From positions 1-11,633 of the forward strand of contig JBCDCP010000095.1 in the NCBI GenBank assembly GCA_039181495.1: 11,633 nucleotides of DNA, given 5' to 3'. The notes beneath the pieces are model-generated. The model saw only the letters and a list, made by a program, of their open reading frames with translations, did not search any database and was not told the DNA's origin. Position 1 is the first letter of the stretch; each line of letters begins with the position of its first letter. Position numbers and translations under genes: made by a program. The DNA comes from JBCDCP01 sp039181495 (GTDB lineage Bacteria; Pseudomonadota; Alphaproteobacteria; Rhizobiales; Tepidamorphaceae). This document shows positions 6,745 to 11,633 of the stretch, piece after piece.

Positions 6745-7665
6745 ATGTCAAGTTATCTCAACAGTTACGCAGAGTCCCTAATCCCAAAGGCGAAATGCCT
6801 TATCCGTCCTTGCCCCGTGGGCATAGGCCGGAGCTTGCGTACAGGATCCGTTCTGCTGGTCCTGATTCTGGTCGCAGCTGGGTGGCAGTCATCTGCGGAG
6901 GCACAGAATGCGGAGCTTTCGCCCCATCGCGCTGTCTATGAACTGGCGCTCGACGGACCTGACAGCAGCGGCAGTCTTGTGGCTTTCACGGGGCGGCTGG
7001 TGATCGATGTCTCAGGATCGTCGTGCGAGGGCTATTCGATAAACACACGGTATGTCTATCGACGGCGAACCGCTGAAGGCGACGAGGTGCTCACCGACCT
7101 CAGGACCTCGCAGTTCGAGGCAAGCGAGCGTGGTGAATTTCGCTTCTCACATCGTCGTTTTGAAGACGACAAGCTGGTTGAACAAAGCGAAGGCATGGTC
7201 AATCGGAACACCGAAGAGGTGAGCATCAATATCGAAAAGCCCGCCGAACGCGATGTGACGCTTGAGAAGTCCGTGATGTTTCCTAATGAGCACGTCGTCG
7301 CTTTGCTCAATGCGGCGATGGCCGGCGAGCGGCATCTGTCCGCGACAATCTATGATGGTAGCAAGGAAGCTGATGAGTTTGTCGATACCTTTGCCATCCT
7401 CGGCCGATCACGTGATGCGCTTGAAGATGGCGAGACGGCCCAGCAGCTGACCAGCCTGTCGCATTGGCCCGTCAGCATCGGTTATTTCGATGGCGGGCTG
7501 ATTGACGCCGAACCTGCGGCCGATGAAGAAACGCCTCTCTACACCATGTCCTTCAAGCTGTTTGAGAACGGTATCAGCGACCGGATCAGGATCGATTACG
7601 GTACGTTCGTTCTTGCGGGCAAGCTGGCCGAACTGGAGCTTCGGGATGCGCCGCCTTGTAACTGA
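6745..7665 (+). CDS. eipB: EipB-like periplasmic envelope integrity protein (DUF1849)
   Basis: EipB, studied in Brucella, is a periplasmic beta-spiral protein needed for cell-envelope integrity. This product has an N-terminal basic stretch and a hydrophobic core (SVLLVLILVAAG) ending in SSAEA, a good signal peptidase I site, then the mature start AELSPHRAVYELAL. Other family signs are YVYRRR, HWPVSIGYFDG, YTMSFKLFENG and a beta-rich layout. C94 (SSCEGY) and C305, the second-last residue, match the conserved disulfide pair described for EipB. The start is uncertain. ATG 6745 gives 306 residues with a long region before the signal peptide. An in-frame GTG at 6817 gives 282 residues and a normal-looking signal peptide, closer to the known family length, but has no clear ribosome binding site. 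It converges on dinB with a 9-base gap. Confidence 0.87.
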   Translation: MSSYLNSYAESLIPKAKCLIRPCPVGIGRSLRTGSVLLVLILVAAGWQSSAEAQNAELSPHRAVYELALDGPDSSGSLVAFTGRLVIDVSGSSCEGYSINTRYVYRRRTAEGDEVLTDLRTSQFEASERGEFRFSHRRFEDDKLVEQSEGMVNRNTEEVSINIEKPAERDVTLEKSVMFPNEHVVALLNAAMAGERHLSATIYDGSKEADEFVDTFAILGRSRDALEDGETAQQLTSLSHWPVSIGYFDGGLIDAEPAADEETPLYTMSFKLFENGISDRIRIDYGTFVLAGKLAELELRDAPPCN

Positions 7666-7674
7666 GGCGCAGTG

Positions 7675-9024
7675 CTAGCCCTCTGGTTCCGTCTCGCCTG
7701 GTTTCTGCGCGCTTGCTCTGCGGGGCACTTTCAACGCAAGCCCACGCAAAATGGCGTCATCACCGAATCGCGCCCGCACACCGTCCATTGCCTCCTCAGC
7801 GGCGGCCCGGCGTCCCGGTTGGGGATCAAGCAATTGGCCGGGGTCGGCCAGATCAATGCTGGTCAAGTCGGAAAGCCCGATGCCAATCAGCCGGAATGGG
7901 GTGCCGTCGGCTTCGCGTTCCAACAGACCGGCGCCTGCAGCGAAGATCCGGTCGGCATAGCGCGATGGATCAGTCAGTCGGGTGGCCCGGGTCCGGGACT
8001 GAAAATCCGGTGTCTTGAGTTTCACCGTGACCGTGCGGCCGGCGAGCCCGGCAGCCTTGAGCCGCGCTGACACCTTTTCGCTAAGCCGCCACAGCAGCGC
8101 GCGCAGCGTTTCGGGGTCTGAGATATCGTCCTCGAAGGTGGTTTCGCTGGAAACGCTCTTGCGCTCGCTTGTCGGGTCCACCTTGCGCGGATCTATGCCG
8201 TGAGCCAAGCGGTGTAGTCGGAGCCCGTGCTCGCCATGCTGGGCTGTGAGAATGGCCTGGTCGACACGCTGGATGTCGGCAATTCGACGGTAGCCATCCT
8301 GCGCCAGGCGGTTTGCAAAGGCCGGCCCAATGCCGGGAATGATCGTGACCGGTTTGTCAGCCAGGAAGGTTTGGGTCTCAGCCACTCCGATAACCGAGAA
8401 TCCGCGCGGCTTATCGAGATCGGAGGCGATCTTGGCCATGAATTTGCTGTGCGCCAGCCCGACCGAGACCGTGATGCCGATGTTCTCTTCAACCTCAAGA
8501 GCGAACTTCGCCAGTGTTCGCGCGGGAGGCCCGTGGTGGATATTGTTGGTGCCGGACAGATCAAGGAATGCTTCGTCGATCGACAATGGTTCGACGAGCG
8601 GCGTGAGCTCCTGCATAGCGGCGCGCACCTCGCGGCCCACCCGGGCATATTTCTCGATGTCGGGTCGTATGACGACGGCCTCGGGGCAGGCGCGAAGGGC
8701 CTTGAACATCGGCATGGCCGACCTGACGCCCTGAATTCGGGCGATGTAGCAGGCGGTTGAAACAACCCCTCGGCGTCCGCCACCGATGATCACCGGCTTG
8801 CTGCGGAGCGCAGGATTGTCGCGCTTTTCGATTGCCGCAAAGAAGGCATCGCAATCGATGTGGGCGATACTCAGGGTGCTAAGTTCGGCATGTCCGATCA
8901 GCCGCGTACCATGGCATTTCTGGCACCGATCTGGCTGGCTGGTGATTTCGTCGACGTAGCTCAGCGACAGGCAGTCGCGGCAGAGCAGGTTGGGCTGGTT
9001 TGTCTCTGCGTATGCGCTCGCCAT
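7675..9024 (-). CDS. dinB: DNA polymerase IV (DinB) with N-terminal Cys4 extension
   Basis: This Y-family translesion polymerase copies damaged DNA with low fidelity. It has 449 residues, about 100 more than E. coli DinB. The palm motif AHIDCDAFFAAIEKRDNPAL carries metal-binding D57. The second catalytic motif LSIDEAFLDLSG has D150 and E151. GRRGVVSTACYIAR and SVGLAHSKFMAKIASDLDKPRG are finger and palm signatures, and a little-finger domain follows (from about 290). The first 45 residues hold C15-x2-C18 and C34-x2-C37, a likely zinc ribbon that I recall from other rhizobial DinB proteins. No clean QLxLF clamp-binding motif is seen; GQLLDP in the C-terminal part may be a degenerate one. The ATG at 9024 lacks a strong ribosome binding site but is needed to include the Cys4 unit. 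It is last in the DUF3572-ROK-dinB run. Confidence 0.95.
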   Translation of the reverse strand: MASAYAETNQPNLLCRDCLSLSYVDEITSQPDRCQKCHGTRLIGHAELSTLSIAHIDCDAFFAAIEKRDNPALRSKPVIIGGGRRGVVSTACYIARIQGVRSAMPMFKALRACPEAVVIRPDIEKYARVGREVRAAMQELTPLVEPLSIDEAFLDLSGTNNIHHGPPARTLAKFALEVEENIGITVSVGLAHSKFMAKIASDLDKPRGFSVIGVAETQTFLADKPVTIIPGIGPAFANRLAQDGYRRIADIQRVDQAILTAQHGEHGLRLHRLAHGIDPRKVDPTSERKSVSSETTFEDDISDPETLRALLWRLSEKVSARLKAAGLAGRTVTVKLKTPDFQSRTRATRLTDPSRYADRIFAAGAGLLEREADGTPFRLIGIGLSDLTSIDLADPGQLLDPQPGRRAAAEEAMDGVRARFGDDAILRGLALKVPRRASAQKPGETEPEG

Positions 9025-9111
9025 GTTCGATCTGCTTTGACCCTCAGGATCATATCCCAGATGTGGTGACCGCCGTCCCTGAGGCAGACGATCCGTGCCG
9101 GGGCGACGGGC

Positions 9112-10032
9112 TCAATTGTCCCACAATCGGGCGGCGCCGCGTACGCCGCTATCATCCCCATGCATGGCCTTTACGATAGTGACTTGCGGTGCTGTCGTGA
9201 AGAGATGCGCGGCCATTGCACTGGGCAGGCCGGTATAGAGGTGATCCATATTGGACAGGCCGCCCCCGAGCACGATCACATGTGGATCGATGATGTTGCA
9301 GATCATCGCCAGCCCACGTGCCAGCCTGTCGAGATGCCTGTCGAGGCTCACCTTGCGTGCCGGCGTGTCAGCCTTGGCAATGTCTTCCGCGGTCTCGGAG
9401 TTGCCGGTGAAGCGCTGATGGTCAGCCGCCATGCCGGGGCCCGAGAGCCAGGTCTCAAGGCAGCCGATACGCCCGCACCAGCAAACCGGCGGAGAAAGTT
9501 CATCAGGCTTCGGGCTCGGTAAAGGGCAATGACCCCATTCACCGGCAATCCCGTTGGGGCCGGACAGCAGGCGACCATTGTGGACAATGGCTCCGCCTAC
9601 GCCAGTGCCCAGGATCGCTGCAAAAACTGTCTCGCAACCTTTGGCGGCACCATCGACAGCTTCCGATAGGGCAAGGCAGTCAGCATCGTTGGCGATCCGG
9701 ACAGGCCGGTTCAAGGCGGTCGCAAGATCGCTGACAATCGGCTTTCCATTGAGCCAAACCGAGTTGGCGTTCTGCAGCTTGCCTGTACCTGGGATTTCCG
9801 CTCCCGGTGTCCCAACGCCGACCGGCGTTGCACCGTGCTTCTCGCCGATGTCATGTTCGAGCATCGAAACAAGCTGTGCGATCGCCTCCAGTGTCTCTTG
9901 ATAACTACCCTGGGGCGCGGGCACGCGCGTATGTTCTAGAACCTGCCCGTCTTCGGCCAGTGCAATGCCGGAGATCTTTGTTCCGCCAAGATCGATCCCG
10001 ATACGCGTCATCCGGCGTTTGTTCGGTTCCAT
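9112..10032 (-). CDS. ROK family sugar kinase, Mak-type fructokinase
   Basis: ROK kinases phosphorylate hexoses with ATP. This 306-residue protein aligns by eye along its length with E. coli Mak (manno(fructo)kinase): RIGIDLGGTK (phosphate loop, 10-19), GTPGAEIPGTGKLQNANSVW, ANDADCLALSEAVDGAA with catalytic D116, LGTGVGG (141-147), GEWGH with H168, the zinc cluster C184-x-C186-x4-C191, and DPHVIVLGGGLSN, ending with HGDDSGVRGAARLW. Fructose (perhaps also mannose) is therefore the likely substrate, in the cytoplasm. The start at 10032 lies 4 bases after the DUF3572 stop, suggesting coupling. A second ATG at 10011 (MTRIGID) gives a start like that of Mak itself and is an equal candidate; neither has a clear ribosome binding site. 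No DNA-binding domain is present, so it is a kinase and not an NagC/XylR-type repressor. Confidence 0.92.
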   Translation of the reverse strand: MEPNKRRMTRIGIDLGGTKISGIALAEDGQVLEHTRVPAPQGSYQETLEAIAQLVSMLEHDIGEKHGATPVGVGTPGAEIPGTGKLQNANSVWLNGKPIVSDLATALNRPVRIANDADCLALSEAVDGAAKGCETVFAAILGTGVGGAIVHNGRLLSGPNGIAGEWGHCPLPSPKPDELSPPVCWCGRIGCLETWLSGPGMAADHQRFTGNSETAEDIAKADTPARKVSLDRHLDRLARGLAMICNIIDPHVIVLGGGLSNMDHLYTGLPSAMAAHLFTTAPQVTIVKAMHGDDSGVRGAARLWDN

Positions 10033-10036
10033 CGTC

Positions 10037-10330
10037 TCAGACCTGCGGGGCCGGCCCGCCAAGGATTTCGCGCGCGGTGGCGACGGCCGTCGGTTCGTGC
10101 CCTCGGTTCTCGCAGAATGCGAGGAGACGACTTTCGTCGTTGAGCAGAAAGTCGAGCAAACCTGCGAGAAACCCGGGTTCTGACGCAGCGGTACGCAGGT
10201 TCTCCGGACCAATGCCGGCCAGCGCGAGAAACCGGCCGAGGCTTTCGGGGTCGGTCGCAAGGTGACCCAGAGCATCAATGGCAAGCGCCTGTGCTGCCGC
10301 TTCAGGACCCATATTGTTCGAGGTTTGCAT
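10037..10330 (-). CDS. DUF3572 family small protein of unknown function
   Basis: This is a 97-residue, probably cytoplasmic and helical protein. The segment LGHLATDPESLGRFLALAGIGPENLR followed by GFLAGLLDFLLNDESRLLAFCENRG matches what I remember of the alphaproteobacterial DUF3572 family, which has no assigned function and often lies beside divK. The ATG at 10330 is chosen because it gives the family-typical length and has a GGA about seven bases upstream. The frame stays open back to 10447, but that extra stretch has no family resemblance and falls in the divK upstream region. It is first in the run DUF3572-ROK-dinB and divergent from divK. Its stop lies 4 bases before the kinase start. Membership is fairly sure; the job is unknown. 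Confidence 0.82.
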   Translation of the reverse strand: MQTSNNMGPEAAAQALAIDALGHLATDPESLGRFLALAGIGPENLRTAASEPGFLAGLLDFLLNDESRLLAFCENRGHEPTAVATAREILGGPAPQV

Positions 10331-10494
10331 TTGCCAATCCGTAAGTTTTACGTGGTATTCGAGCGGTTCAGGCAACCATTTCGGTTTCCACACAGGGGCC
10401 GCAATGATGCCAGTACGAAAAGCAGATCCCGGAATCGTATCGGGCATCCCGCTCAGCGGGGCCGGCTGGGTGGGCGAGCAGGCTGGATATTCTG
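10331..10494. promoter_or_regulatory. Divergent intergenic region between DUF3572 and divK
   Basis: This 164-base gap should hold the promoters of both the divK-pleD transcript and the DUF3572 run. Visible elements are CGTAA/TTACG arms around a 3-base spacer (10340-10352), CCCGCT/AGCGGG arms around a single base (10448-10460), and one GANTC methylation site (10431-10435). I saw no TTAA-N7-TTAA CtrA box. I cannot place -35/-10 elements with confidence. Confidence 0.4.
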
Positions 10495-10866
10495 ATGAAC
10501 AATACCGTGCTGATCGTTGAGGACAATGAACTCAACATGAAGCTGTTCAACGACCTGCTCAAGGCGCATGGCTATGAGGTTGTTGGCACGCGCGATGGGC
10601 GGCAGGCCATGGAACTGGCGCGGGAACACAAGCCCGCTCTGATCCTTATGGACATTCAGTTGCCGGAAGTTTCAGGCCTGGATGTCACGCGGTGGCTCAA
10701 GGACGATGACGAGCTGCATACAATTCCGGTCGTTGCTGTGACGGCTTTTGCCATGAAAGGCGACGAGGAACGTATCCGGCAGGGTGGCTGCGAGGCCTAT
10801 ATTTCAAAGCCGATCTCGGTACAGAAGTTCCTTGAGACCGTCCGGTTCTATGTCCATGGCGAGTAG
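10495..10866 (+). CDS. divK: Cell-cycle response regulator DivK
   Basis: DivK is a single-domain receiver protein of the alphaproteobacterial cell-cycle network. Phosphorylated by DivJ-type and dephosphorylated by PleC-type kinases, it controls CckA/CtrA activity through DivL and marks cell poles. This 123-residue protein is close to Caulobacter DivK by eye: VLIVEDNELNMKLF, LILMDIQLPEVSGL with phospho-acceptor D53, VVAVTAFAMKGDEERIR and GGCEAYISKPISV. The acidic pair E9/D10 and the KP motif complete the receiver active site. There is no output domain, as expected. The start at 10495 follows a weak GGA-containing site. pleD begins 12 bases after the stop, so the two are surely one operon, and the DUF3572 gene is divergent. 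Confidence 0.97.
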   Translation: MNNTVLIVEDNELNMKLFNDLLKAHGYEVVGTRDGRQAMELAREHKPALILMDIQLPEVSGLDVTRWLKDDDELHTIPVVAVTAFAMKGDEERIRQGGCEAYISKPISVQKFLETVRFYVHGE

Positions 10867-10870
10867 GAAG
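10865..10870 (+). promoter_or_regulatory. pleD ribosome binding site overlapping the divK stop
   Basis: AGGAAG lies eight bases before the pleD ATG and uses the last two bases of the divK TAG stop. Ribosomes ending on divK would thus arrive at the pleD entry site, which favours coupled synthesis. It also fixes 10879 as the pleD start. Confidence 0.7.
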
Positions 10871-10878
10871 CCGACGGC

Positions 10879-11633
10879 ATGAGTGCACGGGCTCTGATTG
10901 TTGACGACGTTGCCGCAAATGTGCGGCTCCTCGAGGCACGTCTTCAGGCTGAGTATTTTGAGGTTCTGACTGCCGCTTCAGGGCCAGAGGCGTTGGCCTG
11001 CGCCGTCGAAGACCAGCCCGATATTGTTTTACTCGACGTCATGATGCCTGGCATGGACGGTTTTGAGGTTTGCCGCCGGCTCAAGGCCGATCCCACGACC
11101 CATCATATTCCGGTCATTATGGTGACCGCACTCGACCAGCCATCCGACCGGGTGCGCGGGCTCGAGGCGGGTGCGGATGACTTCCTGACCAAGCCGGTGA
11201 GTGACATCGCGCTGTTGTCCCGCGTGAAGAGCCTCGTCCGGCTCAAGATGCTGACCGATGAACTGCGGTCGAGGGCGGAAACCAGCCGCGAGATGGGTAT
11301 CGCCGATCCCTTTGCGGAAGCGACCCGTGCGTCAGGCGAAAACGGCAAGGTTTTCATCGTCGATGACCGGATCGGCTCATCGAACCGCATGGTCAAGGCG
11401 CTGAAGAAGCGGCATCAGGTGTTCGTTGAATCGCGGCCGCAGGAGGCGCTGTTCCGGATTGCTGACGACGAATTCGATATGGTGATCGTCAGTCTCGGCC
11501 TGGAAGACTTTGATGGCCTTCGCCTTTGCTCGCAGATCCGCTCTCTCGAACGGACACGGCATGTGCCCATATTGGTTGCCGTCGACCCGGAGGAGGAGGC
11601 GCGTTTGCTGCGAGCACTCGAGCTCGGTGTGAA
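10879..11633 (+). CDS. pleD: Response regulator PleD, N-terminal part (cut by right window edge)
   Basis: PleD is a diguanylate cyclase with the layout REC-REC-GGDEF that makes c-di-GMP at the cell pole. The first 251 residues are visible. REC1 has D9/D10, phospho-acceptor D53 in IVLLDVMMPGMDGFEV, T83 and K105 (FLTKPVS), so it looks functional. A helical link of about 30 residues follows. REC2 (about 157 onward: KVFIVDDR) keeps D162/D163 but has S205 (VIVSLGL) where the acceptor Asp should be, so it is a non-phosphorylated adaptor domain as known for PleD. The GGDEF domain is beyond the edge and is inferred only. The start at 10879 has AGGAAG eight bases upstream. It is co-transcribed with divK. 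Confidence 0.93.
   Translation, partial: MSARALIVDDVAANVRLLEARLQAEYFEVLTAASGPEALACAVEDQPDIVLLDVMMPGMDGFEVCRRLKADPTTHHIPVIMVTALDQPSDRVRGLEAGADDFLTKPVSDIALLSRVKSLVRLKMLTDELRSRAETSREMGIADPFAEATRASGENGKVFIVDDRIGSSNRMVKALKKRHQVFVESRPQEALFRIADDEFDMVIVSLGLEDFDGLRLCSQIRSLERTRHVPILVAVDPEEEARLLRALELGV

Noticed and set aside
8227..8760. Open frame of 177 codons on the plus strand inside dinB
   Set aside because: It is antisense to conserved polymerase motifs and is a byproduct of codon bias.
9025..9045. Possible alphaproteobacterial LexA box (GAAC-N7-GAAC) before dinB
   Set aside because: Only the start-proximal half, GAAC, is present on the minus strand. The partner at the right spacing reads CAAA, so no SOS box can be claimed.
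9042..9083. CCTCAGG / CCTGAGG inverted pair between the ROK gene and dinB
   Set aside because: The seven-base arms are separated by about 28 bases with no other support, so chance is likely.
10033..10284. N-terminal extension of the ROK kinase to 10284
   Set aside because: It would overlap most of the DUF3572 gene in another frame, and the extra residues do not resemble ROK kinases.
10431..10435. GANTC site upstream of divK as a CcrM-controlled promoter
   Set aside because: A single site in 164 bases is about the random expectation, and no CtrA box accompanies it.
10331..10447. N-terminal extension of the DUF3572 protein to 10447
   Set aside because: The added 39 residues fall in the divK promoter region and exceed the family length.
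1..11633. Mobile element, defence island, CRISPR or RNA gene
   Set aside because: No transposase, integrase, direct-repeat array, tRNA-like fold or rRNA segment was seen; nearly all of the window is accounted for by recognised housekeeping families.

Overview
The window looks like chromosomal DNA from an alphaproteobacterium, most likely of the order Hyphomicrobiales (Rhizobiales). Three things point there: the divK-pleD pair, an EipB/DUF1849 envelope protein, and the local mix of ClpA, a DUF482 acetyltransferase-fold protein, GDPD, RidA, a DUF3572 protein and DinB. The DNA is GC-rich (short stretches counted by hand are near 60%) and gene-dense, with no gene-free stretch longer than about 165 bases. 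I see no tRNA, rRNA, insertion sequence, integrase, CRISPR array or phage gene. The taxonomic placement rests on recognised families, not on a search.

Layout from left to right. At 1-1859 (+) is the 3' part of clpA, cut by the window edge. It faces a convergent Lrp/AsnC-type regulator (1990-2463, -). That regulator is divergent from an RhtA-like EamA exporter (2571-3464, +), a typical amino-acid-responsive regulator and exporter pair. Next comes a minus-strand run read from right to left: ridA-like (6638-6174), GDPD (6142-5327), the DUF482 protein (5330-4014) and a HIT protein (3923-3477). GDPD and the DUF482 gene overlap by 4 bases. An eipB-like gene (6745-7665, +) diverges from ridA across a 106-base gap that holds a strong imperfect palindrome.

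The right-hand part holds a second minus-strand run: the DUF3572 gene (10330-10037), a Mak-type ROK fructokinase (10032-9112) and dinB (9024-7675). Divergent from it are divK (10495-10866, +) and pleD (10879 to the right edge, +).

Working together: ClpA unfolds substrates for ClpP. DivK and PleD form the alphaproteobacterial polarity and c-di-GMP module of the cell-cycle network. DinB is a translesion polymerase. EipB is a periplasmic envelope-integrity factor. RidA detoxifies reactive enamines and imines. GDPD probably recycles phospholipid head groups.

I did not find a clearly new multi-gene system. The items most worth a second look are the ridA/eipB intergenic palindrome with its TTTGGG repeats, the inverted repeat around the exporter's ribosome binding site, an acidic AT-richer insert in the DUF482 protein, and a fructokinase sitting inside what I remember as a conserved dinB-DUF3572-divK-pleD neighbourhood.
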